This document shows positions 1 through 11,188 of a stretch of DNA of 64,000 bases, piece after piece. The translations under genes and the position numbers were made by a program. The DNA lies in the NCBI GenBank assembly GCA_038277395.1, contig CM076191.1:31581936-31645935 (forward strand), read 5' to 3'. The notes under the pieces are model-generated. The model was not told the DNA's origin, ran no database searches, and saw nothing but the letters and a program-made list of their open reading frames with translations. The stretch is from Dryocosmus kuriphilus (lineage: Eukaryota > Arthropoda > Insecta > Hymenoptera > Cynipidae). Position 1 is the stretch's first letter, and every line of letters starts with the position of its first letter.

Positions 1-242
1 ATTAGAAACAAACCTAACCTCCCAACGCTCTAACCGTTACCAGATACATAGCACCAATTCTCTTTCTGGCTCTGGCACAGTGCACCAAACATATTATCTT
101 TGGTAGTACTCTACGGCACTGATCTCTATAATTCACTGGATAGTAGACTGTAGTGGACTACTGTCAGGTGTGGCCAACTCGCCGCTAATGTGGACCCAAT
201 TGAAATTTGCGTCGGCCATCTTTACTGAGGAATTTTGTGCGT

Positions 243-1687
243 TAATGGCGGCAATTTTCAAATAATGTTGATACAGAATTCGTGTAATGAAAGTAGATAT
301 GTTTGGAGAAAAAAAATAGTATTATCAAAATTATGCCCGAAAAACTCAACAATGCAAGAATAATGTGCAATTATCCAAAATATAAACATTCAGTTTAATA
401 AATGTAGGACAAGAAGGACTTTAAGGTATAGAAAAGTAGAATGATTTTGTGTAGATTTTATAGTGTATTGCAATAAATGTGAATAGAGCGATGTAAATAT
501 TAAAATGTAGTCTTGAAAATTTTATTTCACAAAATTTATTGGTGTAGAATGTATATAAGGTATGAATAATAAGCACTTGAATAATTATTACAGTAGAAAC
601 GCTGAAAATGATATCTTGTGCATATCAGAACTTCACGAAATTAAATTCATTATGAAGACATTTTATGTACACATACCTTCATTACCTATGTTCAATTGTA
701 TGTTGATAGTAATATTATCATAATATTAATATTATTTCTGTTAATATTATCATTACTGTCAATAAAATTATAGTGGTATAATTTTTTAATTTCTCATAAA
801 GGAAGCTTTGTTTTCATCGAAAAAAAATTGTCTATATAAAATTGGTATATGATCTAAGTTCTAAGTAGTTTTACGTAAAATTGACGTTGTCGCATATACT
901 TTACAGGATGTGTAAATTGAGCTAACATTTTTTACACGAATGAAAGTAATGTAGAAAGAAAAGGAAATTGGTGAAATTAAGAAATGCTTCATATAAAATA
1001 TAACTGCACGTAGCATAAGTAAAATTGATGAGGTAGCAATGTGCGATTTCCAATTCACGTGCTGCCTTACAAGTGCATGTACATTTTCCTGTCTGCAAGC
1101 CCGTTATGGCACATCGTTCTTGGCCAACAGCTGCAGATAAGAAAGCAATTGAGAATACATTATTTTGAAATAAGAAGAACAATATAATAGTACTAGCTAT
1201 TTTATTAAAATCTGTAGAGGACCAATCTGTAGAGGGCCAAACGAAAAGGTAGTGAACACAAGAAGTATAAACCAATATTTACGAATTAAATTTCATAGTA
1301 AAAAATGTAATATAATATACTTGCTAATAATACTATTAAATAGAATAGTGCAACAAAACCACTCCATCAAACCAATATTCAAAGTAACATGCATGTATTG
1401 CTATTTATAGCTTTGTGAAAAGCGAATAGATTTTTTGTTACAAAATAAATACTTAAATTCAGCATTATAAAATACAAAAACATGTACCTAATACTGTTAA
1501 AATGTTTATCGCGAGTCCACATGTATTTAATGCTATCGATAGATGGATCACGAGGCTATTAAAACTTTGGTAAAAGCTCATCGCAATAAAAATAATACTG
1601 AATGAAAATCATGCACGCAGTACCATCGAGAAAAGTTATCGTAACCTTTCGAAAAATTTGAATACTATAAATATTCGTGTAGCATGA
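243..1687. other. Non-coding interior of the THAP element
   Basis: AT-rich sequence between the left inverted repeat and the last THAP-element exon. A minus-strand stretch at about 1020-1136 follows a good acceptor and reads through a cysteine-rich segment (CAITGLQTGKCTCTCK), but I do not recognise it and it has no start codon. Nothing else can be supported. Confidence 0.4.
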
Positions 1688-2905
1688 TTATTTCACGTAA
1701 AGAAAAGCCACGAGCATGTGGCAGGGTGGTTGAAAAACTTCTAGCATTACTTTGTTGCAAAGAACAGCTGGAAAATTTGCCTCGGTCGGTGGAAGGTAGG
1801 CTACTTTGTTCAAGCAATGCCGAATCAATTTCTCTGTATGAAGACAAATCTTAACAACTGACTCACTAGGAAAAATAAGGCCTCCTCGAGTCTTAGCTTG
1901 GATAAGACCATTGTCCTCAAATTCTGCCGCTGTCTGTGTTTCTTGTAAGAGTGCAATCCGACATTTTCGATAAAAGTTTAAGAAAACCTACGGCTGAGAA
2001 AAGCAGATGTAGATTTTCATGAAATTTTGTATATAAATTAAGAATTTTAAAGGACAGTTATGAGTAATTAATAACTTTAAAAAAAATTAGGAAGAACTAC
2101 GATCTACGAATTTCAATTGCGAAAATAAAAATAAAAAGAAGTACCTTTACGAATCTCACGTAGGAATATTGTTGGAACTGCATCACTCTTCAAAAGAATT
2201 CTCCCACGGCGATAAAAACAGGACTTTTCAAAGTGATTAGAACAAAGTATACTTTTTGTACTTGGAACGAAATCTTCCATTCTCATTTGAATCAGCCATT
2301 TTCCTCATCAACGCTTCATCTTCTAGTGGAAACCTTCGAGGAATAAAAAAAACATTCCTTTTTAATATACTAGTTTCAAGTACATATTGCATGCTACAAT
2401 TCCAATTATTATATTCTTATAAATAAAAACTTACTTTCATAAAGGATTTTATATTTTCAACATGATATATTACTTACTTGTAAAAAGACTGATTTCTATC
2501 ATTCTTATATCTCATAACTTTACAATATACGCATGCTAATTTGCATGCTGAAAATAAAGTTGGAATGCTCCCTGATTTAAGTATAACAAGGTTCCCGTCC
2601 TTTTGCAAGCATCCTTCCTCAAAATGGTTTGAACATAATCTCATATTGTTTGTGAAAACAAAATTATCCAGTCCTATATTTTCTATCCAATACGTCTGTT
2701 GCTCCGGAGACTTTGGGAACCTGAATTGTGAAGTATATTGTTACAAAATATAATGTTCCGTTCTAATGTTTTTTCTGCAGAAATTATATTTCATATAACA
2801 TAACCTATAAGCATATACATGCAGTATTTGTTCGAGTACTTACATGTGTAAAGATCTCAATCCTTCTTGCGATTCCTCACTACAATACGCACATCTCATA
2901 ACCAT
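1688..2905 (-). CDS. THAP zinc-finger protein with transposase-like C-terminal tail (183 aa, 3 exons)
   Basis: Exons (minus strand): 2905-2844, 2720-2531 and 1987-1688. All junctions are GT/AG and the joined frame stays open for 184 codons. Exon 1 supplies the first Cys pair (MRCAYC). Exon 2 supplies the rest of the C2CH finger: FPKSPE, a Trp, then LCSNHF, ending IPTLF, which matches the AVPxxF box of THAP domains. THAP domains bind DNA in transposases and transcription factors. Exon 3 carries TRGGLIFPS and a helical tail like the C-terminus of THAP-linked transposases. The catalytic core is missing. The product therefore has the make-up of a truncated, DNA-binding-only form, as in the KP repressor of Drosophila P elements; that role is inference. 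The start is either ATG 2905 or the in-frame ATG 2899. Confidence 0.55.
2145..2333 (-). pseudogene. Duplicated THAP second exon, frameshifted
   Basis: This segment encodes a second version of the THAP C-terminal half. It opens FPLEDE, shares LCSNHFEK with the exon at 2531-2720 and ends AVPTIF, with an AG acceptor before 2333 and a GT donor after 2145. The two halves lie in different frames: one extra A in the run just before the conserved Trp shifts the frame. It sits downstream of the intact exon with no first exon of its own. Its exit phase does not fit exon 3 (1987-1688), so it cannot simply replace the intact exon. It is a broken tandem copy or a copy with a sequencing error. Confidence 0.55.
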
Positions 2906-3170
2906 GGTCACTTTATAAAAATGCTATAAATAATCGCTAATAAATAAAAATCACATCAATCACAATTTGCCTTCGGACAGAAACGTCAGAAACACGCGTG
3001 TACATTCTCAGACTCAGTGTGTCTCTCTCACATCTCTCTCGCTCCGCACAAAATTCCTCAGTAAAGATGGCCGCCGCTACATTCAATTGGTGCCATTTTC
3101 AGAACTACAGATACTCTACGGTAGCACCACCATAGCAACCATGGACTATGAAGTAATAGTCTGAAAATAG

Positions 3171-3338
3171 TGTAATATCCCCGCTAGGGGCCCCGGCGCG
3201 TAGACCGAGCTGGTTTGAATTTAGTTAGCGAATATTCACAATATAGCGAATAGATCAGTTAGTGTGGAAATAAAACTCAAAATATTTTAAGTTAAAAGAG
3301 AACTTAGACTAACCATCTAAGTCTCTATGTATATTACA
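3171..3338. repeat. Probable solo LTR (168 bp)
   Basis: The segment begins TGTAATATCC and ends ATATTACA, a perfect 8-base inverted terminus of the TG...CA type. It contains an AATAAA signal (within ggaaataaaact) in its second half. No primer-binding site follows and no second copy is seen, so a solo LTR is the best reading. A clear target-site duplication is absent. Confidence 0.4.
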
Positions 3339-4095
3339 AAATTTCAAGTTCAAATACAGAGCCTCAAAAATGAAAATGACTCGGCGATCGCGGATCGAAC
3401 TCTACTACCTGCCCAGCGTCGCCGTTTTTGCTCTCTCCCCTGATCGACGCCGCCGCTCCGTTGGGGGGAAAAGGGCGTCCTTTCTTGGTGCGCTGACGAA
3501 TCAGAGGCCGCTCTTTTCTCCCTCTTTTCTCCGTTCGGGCTTTTCCCGTCTTTTCCTTCTTTTGCTGAAGGTTTTCACACGTGCATCCAAGTCGACGAAA
3601 AACATCTGTGTGCCTTTTGCCCGGAAGTCGTAAAATCGGCAGCTTGAAGAAATTCGGGCTTTTTCGGCTGAGAGTTCCTTTGTCACCGCTATATGTTAAT
3701 TTATCCCCCGTCGAGATAACGCCTCTCGAGATCGAACCTCTGTTGCGCTCAAGTGACCATTTTTTACGATATTGCTTTTCGTTAGAATTTTTGGCGTGAG
3801 AACAGATTTTGTAGTGAGCGTGAGAAACTACACAACTGAGAAAGTACGCAATTGTGTCAATGAGCTGGGCGATACTTGTTATAAAATACAATTATAGATT
3901 AATATTTAAAATGCGCGCGCTGTAGATATATAAGACGTCCGATATCTACCTTACTGGCGTGACGTGTCGTCAGTACGCAGATGCGTGATCTCAGTATATC
4001 ACAATAGTAAGGAGACCAAACGCCAATGCGCGCACGAATGAAAAGTGGTTCAAAGTTTTTCAGACTTACGTGAGGGGGAGGACGTTCGCTTTATG
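3339..4095. other. GC-richer intergenic stretch without a supported gene
   Basis: Open frames exist on both strands (up to 175 codons on the minus strand at 3364-3891), but they are low-complexity, rich in Arg/Lys/Ser and overlap one another, so I do not call them genes. The region lies upstream of alpha-SNAP and could hold regulatory sequence. Confidence 0.3.
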
Positions 4096-4249
4096 TTAAA
4101 GGTGGTCGCCTCGAATTGAGTGAAATATCTGTGAGAGTTTTTGATTGGTTGATTGTTTATGATTCAAATTTACCGCTAAAAACTCACTAGTAAAAAATCT
4201 CTCGCAGCTCTCGCAGATATTCCACTCAAAACGAGGCGACCACCTTTAA
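4096..4249. mobile_element. Short TIR element (MITE) with TTAA flanks
   Basis: The ends read TTAAAGGTGGTCGCCTCG and its exact inverse. Taking TTAA as the duplicated target leaves 14-bp perfect TIRs (AGGTGGTCGCCTCG), and further imperfect pairing continues inward (ATATCTG/CAGATAT). TTAA targets are characteristic of piggyBac-type elements; that family label is inference. Size 154 bp, non-coding. Confidence 0.6.
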
Positions 4250-4805
4250 TATTTAGCGTAAGTCCGCACATTTGTAGCTCTCGTCGGTCCAAAGTACTCT
4301 CAGCGCCGCCTCCGTCTACGGTCAACTCTCTTGCAGGTGACACACAGTTTGGTCTCCATATTATTACTCCATCTCCATGTCAACCACAGCACTTATTACA
4401 TCTCAAGATTGTGGCCTTCCCCTCTGCTGAGATTCTACAGCAACAAGCTGTCTACTCACCTGCTATTCCTAAGTCCATGGACGGGAAGTATACTGAATGC
4501 GCAAGCGCTTTAATAAAAAATCAAGTTTTCTTTCTCTGATGTAGCTCATGTCCATCAGTCCATTCCATGCAATTCCATGGACATTGCAGAGGTCTGTTTA
4601 GGACTTAGGTGCGTTGCGTTCAGTTGCGTTCGTGTGCGTTCGTGTGCCGTACCAGTTCGCACCAGTTCGTGGGTTGGTGCGTTGCAGTAGTGTAGACTCA
4701 TATGACGATAAGTAAATTGATCCGGCTGAATTTAAGTGAATGTATTTGATCAAAGTGAATTGCGGTGGTGAGAATTGAATTTAGTAAAAATTAAAGTCCC
4801 TCACA

Positions 4806-7800
4806 ATGGCAGACAACGAACAAAAGGCAATGCAGTTGATGGCGGAAGCGGAGAAAAAACTAACCTCCTCCAAAGGCTTCTTCGGCTCCCTTTTTGGGTG
4901 AGTTGATATATCGATTTGGTGGACTCGCCTGACCGACATATCATGCAAATAAAGAGGAATCTTAAAAGCACAGCATTCCAGGGATACAAATTTAGAGCTG
5001 ATAGCTGAGAGTTTGAATAAATAATAATAGTCGCAACGTCACTCATTATTTATTTGACAAGATGGTTGCGTTATTTTGGTGAGGTGGGTAGGTTTCAAAG
5101 AATTTGTGGATATGTTGGTTGTAGGTGATGGCATTGATTGTCAATGTCAATAAGTATATATAATAGACGCTTTGAAGTTTGGATTATTGGAAGAGTTTAA
5201 TTTAGGTGCTATTAGTTGATGACATGGCCATTATTGATCGATTAATCTTTTTCTTGCTTTGTCTTCTTTTTTTTAAAGACGTAGGTGCTAATTAGGTCCA
5301 ACTTTCTTCGTAGGAATTGCTATTGAAATTGAATCTTTAAAACGGAGTTACCAAATGTTAATGTCTGTTATAACAAAATTGAATGATTTCTCATTCTTTA
5401 TTGTACATATATAGTAAATAATTGCATTTTAAATTAAAGAAGTGTTTAAACGTCCGGCTAGACGGCCGCAAAATTTCGTCTAAACGTCCGGTTACGGATG
5501 AATTTAATCTTAAGTATTTCGTCCGGCTAGAAATTTTCTCGCGTACTGGCGAACGCCAGTATCCGGACGAATTCATTTAACAAAATTTGTCCGGCTATTG
5601 ACATAAATAATAGTTATGCCCATACGCTGAGAAAGTGATAAGTGATTTGTCCGTCTATTTATTTTTAATTGTTATTTTTATTATATGATAAATTAAAATA
5701 ATTAAAATTTAATATATTTTTTTATTATATGATAAATTAAAATAATTAAAATTTAATAACACTTAAAGATACTCAGACAATGACGCTTACTGACTTTCCA
5801 ACACCCTTTCCAATCCCCTTTCCGACTCCCTTTCCAACCGTAAATATCACATGTTCTTAAGAAAAGAATTCGCCTTTTAGCTAAATATAGATAATAATGT
5901 GTGTATATAATAATAATGTGTGTAGATAATAATGTTTCCCTTTTTGTTCATTTGTTTGCCTTCAATATAACTTGAATTAATATAATGGAATAAGCGGAAT
6001 AAGTGACGAAATTTAATAAGCGTCATGCCTAAGTATCTTTAAATGCTATTAAAATTGTAATTATTTTGATTTAGCATATAAGTAAGTAAAATAACAATTT
6101 AGAACTACCATAAAAATAAATAGACGAAACAAATCACTTATCACTTTCTCAGCTGAATACGGGCATAACTAATATTTATGTCAATAGCCGGATAAATTGT
6201 ATTGAATAAATTCGTCCGGCCATTGACATTTTGCAGTACATAGCCGGACGAATTTTTATTTCCTAATTTATCCGGATGCTGGCACTGCTATAGCCGGACG
6301 AATTATCTTGGAGAAATTCGTCCGGACACTGGCACTCTCTGCTGTAGCCGGACGAATTATTTTAGATAAATTCGTCCGGCTACTGTCAGTGTACATTGTA
6401 CTGCAGCCGGATAAATTAATTTTATCAAAAACGTCCGTCTAGTCGGACGTGTAGTCGCATTGTTAAATTAAACGAAGATATCATTTTCGATGATTTTGGG
6501 AACGATCAATATTTTTTATAGCTACTTTCTAGTTTAACATAAGAGATGCAATATTTTAATTATGTTCTTGGATATTGTTTACTAATATTTGTTATTAAAG
6601 ATTCTTATAGTGAAGAGAATTAAATTTTTTTTAAGTATCTTTATAAAGCCTGGAAAATTTGAGTATCGTGTTTAAAGATAGAAAATAGGTTTCGTCATAC
6701 AATAATAAATATAATAGTATGTAATGCACATAAACTTGCTGGGTTGCACAGTATGACAAAAAGATACAATTTAGATGATTTATTTATTTAAAAGCTCACA
6801 GCAACTGTGAAATGAAAGGGGGGAGGAAAAAAATGTCTTAAAAAATGGGAAAGAATGACTATTCTTTTCCCTTTTCTAAAGAATTTTTTCTTTTTTCCGA
6901 CCTTTTTAATTAGATTTTGTCAACATTTTTTAATGAAGGCACAATTTTGCACATTTTCTAATTTCAAAATTAACCTTTAAACTACACAAGTTTAAATGAA
7001 GCGTTAATATGGAAAACAAAACATTTGTGAAATGTTTTAAAATAAAAGCGATCAGAATTGAATTTTAGTTTGAAACATTAATGATTTTAACAGAAATGTT
7101 TAAAATTGAATAATTTCGGATTGAAAGTGTATAAATTAAAAAACTCAAAGCGTACAGCAAATAACTGAAAATATCGGAAAAATTTTAAAATTGTTATTGG
7201 CTCCATAAATTCAATTTTCAATTAAATTCTACGAGTATTCTACTTTCTTTACCGTTTTTCTCAGAACCCTGTAGTTTGATCATTTTAAGCTTCTGATAGT
7301 TCAGGTAGATTAATCTAAAAACAATAGTCGCAGTTATTTGTAATGGGCTGTTTTCTGCAATCTGGTGCGACTTTACCAATATTGCTTTGTAACTGAAGTT
7401 GTATCAAATTTAATTTTCTTTATGCAATTTTTGAAAAGAATTTTGAAAATTGTCATTGAAAACACTCTTATGAAATTTATGGATCCTTTTATTTTAACTC
7501 TTCAATACCTGTTAAATAACTCTTTATTTATACCTTTATAATTTTAAATAAAAATCACTGACGAGAATACCAAGTCCTGATAAAAAAATTCTGAATAAAA
7601 CGAAAAAACGCTGGATCGAAAGTTCAAAATTGAATTTCAGAGGATCTTCAAAAGTGGAAGAAGCGGTGGAATGCTATCAGCGAGCTGCAAATATGTTTAA
7701 GATGGCAAAGAAGTGGGGATCTGCTGGAAATGCATTTTGTGAAGCAGCAAATTTACATTCTAAAGCAGGAAGTCGACACGATGCAGCTACCAACTACGTT

Positions 7801-8770
7801 GATGCTGCCAATTGCTACAAAAAATCTGATCCGAACGGTAGTATTGATTTTGAATTATTTTTGTCATAACTTACGTCCCTTTTTTAATTATCAAACTAAT
7901 CCTCAATTTAATTATTCAATTTCAGAGGCAGTAAATTGTCTTTTAAAAGCCATCGAGATTTATACGGACATGGGTCGTTTTACGATGGCAGCTAAGCATC
8001 ATCAAAGTATAGCTGAAATGTATGAAAGCGAGGCTGTAGACCTGGAACGTGCTGTGCATCACTACGAACAAGCAGCCGATTATTTCCGTGGAGAGGAAAG
8101 CAATTCCTCGGCAAACAAGTGTCTTCTGAAAGTCGCTCAGTATGCGGCCCAGCTCGAAAATTATGAAAAAGCTATTCAAATTTACGAACAGGTAATATTT
8201 TTAAAATATCTTTCATAATTATATTAATTTATTTTATTAATCAATTAAAATAAATGTTATTTATTTTATTTAGTAATTAATTAATTATTATTATTGGTAT
8301 ATTTTTGTCCTGTTTTTATTTGTAGGTCGCTTCCTCGTCCCTGGAAAGTTCGTTACTTAAATACAGCGCGAAAGAATATTTCTTCAGAGCTGCTTTGTGT
8401 CACCTTTGCGTTGATGTTCTCAATGCTCAACATGCCATCGAGCGATATGAGCAGCAGTATCCTGCTTTCCAAGATTCTAGGGAGTATAAACTTATCAAGG
8501 TAGGGTGCTGACTAATTTTCCCATTTCCTTCAAATGTAAATCAAATTTATCACCAAGTGCTTAAGAAAGATATGAATTATTAGACTAAATAAAAATTCTA
8601 AGCTTATTCGATTATTGCAGACGCTCATAGAACATTTGGAGGAACAAAATCTCGAGGGTTTCACAGAGGCAGTGAAGGAATATGACTCGATTTCTCGCCT
8701 CGATCAGTGGTACACAACTGTCTTGTTGCGTATAAAGAAGCAAGTCAACGACAACCCCGATTTACGCTGA
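4806..8770 (+). CDS. alphaSnap: Alpha-soluble NSF attachment protein (alpha-SNAP)
   Basis: Five exons: 4806-4897, 7641-7837, 7926-8191, 8326-8499 and 8621-8770, all with GT/AG borders and matching phases. They sum to 879 nt, or 292 aa plus stop, the usual family length. Alpha-SNAP binds SNARE complexes and recruits the ATPase NSF to take them apart after membrane fusion. The N-terminus ([18 protein letters not shown], then FFGSLFG) and TPR-like helices such as [19 protein letters not shown] are diagnostic. The C-terminal NSF-activating segment ends VNDNPDLR. The start is the first ATG of exon 1, after a 5' leader with GTGCGTTCGTGTG-type repeats (about 4600-4800). The 2.7-kb first intron contains a hairpin transposon. 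No disabling change is seen. Confidence 0.96.
5450..6450. mobile_element. 1-kb hairpin (foldback) element in alpha-SNAP intron 1
   Basis: The two ends read inward ACGTCCGGCTAGACGG and ACGTCCGACTAGACGG. The arms pair for several hundred bases, for example TGAGAAAGTGATAAGTGATT near 5620 against its inverse near 6140, and AAAGATACT near 5765 against AGTATCTTT near 6035. The outer parts of both arms hold many copies of a short unit containing TTCGTCCGGC in alternating orientation, and a segment of about 40 bp is repeated in tandem at about 5675-5757. No coding potential. No clear target duplication. Confidence 0.6.
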
Positions 8771-10430
8771 TCATTTTTAAGTTCATCGAGGTACATTCCA
8801 GCGTCACTTCTTTTCCTCTGGCCCCATGCGTACTCATCCTTACACTCCGTATTGCTTGTAACGAACGTAAAATGCTAGCCACGAGTTCTGGTTTTCCTCA
8901 TGCTGCACTACTCTGTGCAGAAAATCCATCATTTTCTAATTTCGATAGAAAACTTGCATCAGTTTTCAAGCAGGAGATTACATTACTGATTATATTGAAT
9001 CACATTAACGAACCATTGACCTAGTAATCACGCATACATAATAATCCGTGGTAAATAAGGTAGTTAAACGTCAAATACTAATATCACACCAATGATATCC
9101 AGGATTATAATTTAGAAACGTGTAATTAGCTAGGTTCTGTAAGTAGTTCTTTGCTTATTTATTGCTACTGTTATTATTAAACGTTGTGATGTGTGCGTTC
9201 ACGAGTATTTTGTGTTTTTTTTTCATTCGGTATCAATAACAATATAAAGTAATCTAAGTTAAGACATGTTCTTGATATTTTTCGTACAAGTAATGAAATA
9301 ATTAAAACACGTTGGCATTGATACATAGTATGGCAATAAATGTTCTCCCGAATTACAGACCTGGCATACATTTAAATGTTATCCCGTTCGTATGCAGGAA
9401 ATTCATCTGCAATAATGGCTCATTTGTTATAAACTTGTATTGAAATTAAAAGTACAGTTAAGGTTTTGGTTGAATGTGGTTAAGAATCAGTTACTTTTAT
9501 GTGATAATTTACGTTTACGTACTTCATGTATGTATTATTTTCAACTATTGTTACTCGTGTCATCCAAGTTAATTAAAAATTAATATTATATTAAAAATAA
9601 ACTACAATCTTATTAAATTAAAAAAGCTAAGATTCGATATCTAAAGTTTAATAAAAGAATAATATCTCTTAGGTGGAAGTGTTTCATTCTGTGAAAAGTT
9701 TGGTTATTAGCACTAATATATAGTATAGAGATAATTATTATATTAGAGCTGTATCAAATGCTTGTGTTTGATAAAATTATTGTTAGAGACTCGTCGCTAA
9801 TTTAAAAAAATACAAGTTGAATAGTTTTACAAGAAACACGTGCAGCTTAGACCAAAATATTATACCAAGTAGAGATAAAAAAAGATCAGTTGTGCATTTT
9901 GCAAGCGAGTGTTTAGAATTTTCTTAATTTTGTATTTTGAGAAGTCTGGATAAAAAGCCATTTAAGTATTCATAAAATTCCAAATAGGTTTATCGTTAGT
10001 CCTGTTATAAATGAAAATTATTTTATTGTTTATATACCACCTTTTTTGTTATATCTTCTTTTGTATTTAATTTTATGTGTAATTATGTACATTAAATAAT
10101 CTTTTTATAATAACGGTTTCTTTTAATCAAACCAATAATTATATAAGGAAAGTTCCTTTTTCAATTTTATTCTTATGTAAAATCAAGAACTGGATCTTTT
10201 ACTGTGAGTTTATTTTAATTTATTTAATACGTACTTTTATTATCGCGCATAGTTTTATTTTTTAGATTAATCATTCCGATTAATTTAAACAGTGAATATT
10301 CCAGTGATGTAGAGAGCTGCAAAGTTATTTATTATTATCTATAAAGATTTTTGAATTTATATATATATATACAATTACCAATAACCAAGAAGACTACATC
10401 TCTTTCATCACTACGTCCACAACACATCAA
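8771..10430 (+). other. Alpha-SNAP 3' UTR and downstream intergenic DNA
   Basis: AT-rich sequence with several AATAAA-type signals (for example about 9595) and no recognisable gene. The poly(A) site cannot be placed. A TA microsatellite lies at about 10359-10371. Confidence 0.4.
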
Positions 10431-11188
10431 ATCAACTCCCTAAACCGGCGCGGGTGTGTTAAATAATATAACCTATAATATAAACGTCACAAATCACACA
10501 CGTGTACACTGTGCAGTCGCAGTCGTCAAATCCAGATTTCAGAGCCCATACTGGCCCGCAGCTGAGCTGTTGGAATGTTGTCGCGAATCATTATAAATCT
10601 GCCTTTCTTTTGACCACTGAATACATTTTCTCAGAAGATAAGAACAAAAGGTATGCAACCAAACCACTGACAATAAATGCGATAAAGACCGGATTCTACG
10701 CGACAGTTTTATTGCGATAATGAGAATCGTTCATTTTTTAACCATTTGTTTACTTCGCCGATTACAGTGTATAATACCAGCATAACAATATATAACCTCA
10801 GTTCCGAGTCAATTGAAGAATTAAGAACAAAAGCCAGACTTGGCGAGATAAGAGCAATGAGGTTGGTGGGGATTGAAGTATCGGCGCGGGGAGAGTAAAA
10901 GAAAAAACGAAGACTGAAACGAGTCTTGCCTAGAAATGTGAAAGTGATCGCAAAGGTGAGAGAGGGCGGTTGTACCTGCTTCGAAAATGTCAACGTGTCT
11001 TATTCTTACCAATCCAAACAGTCCAAACATTAGCATCAGAGTATCAGAGTTCTCGTTGGTTACTGGGAACTTTTGCAGTCCCTTTCGATTTCGCAGAAAC
11101 GTGCAGATCACTGCAGATAAAAGTCAGATAGCAGTCGTTTCAAATACTCTTCAAGTTTTTCCCGGTGACAGAAGTAAAGCCTGACATC
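10431..11188 (+). promoter_or_regulatory. UAP1 upstream region and 5' leader
   Basis: Moderately GC-rich sequence directly before the UAP1 start. A possible TATA-like GATAAAAG lies at about 11115, upstream of the start codon at 11189. Short open frames here overlap on both strands and I do not recognise them. Confidence 0.3.

Larger units (their letters stand above)
197..3090 (-). mobile_element. THAP/P-type DNA transposon, internally deleted copy
   Basis: The two ends form an inverted repeat of about 45 bp with few mismatches. Both ends, read inward, start CCAATTGAA and continue to a shared block GGCCATCTTTACTGAGGAAT followed by TTTGTGCG. Between them, on the minus strand, are exons for a THAP zinc finger and for a C-terminal segment resembling THAP-linked transposases (RGGLIFPS motif), but no central catalytic region. 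This is the structure of an internally deleted element. A 10-base direct repeat TACTCTACGG occurs outside the two ends (about 107 and 3113), but it does not touch the TIRs, so I do not claim it as a target-site duplication. The family assignment is inference. Confidence 0.6.

Noticed and set aside
922..1275. 117-codon minus-strand ORF with a Cys-rich segment
   Set aside because: No ATG in a good context, spans a likely acceptor, and matches no family that I know.
107..3122. TACTCTACGG direct repeat as target-site duplication of the THAP element
   Set aside because: The copies are tens of bases outside the inverted repeats, and 10 bp does not fit the 8-bp habit of P-type elements.
3364..3891. 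175-codon minus-strand ORF upstream of alpha-SNAP
   Set aside because: Low-complexity Arg/Lys/Ser-rich translation, overlapped by frames on the other strand, with no recognisable domain.
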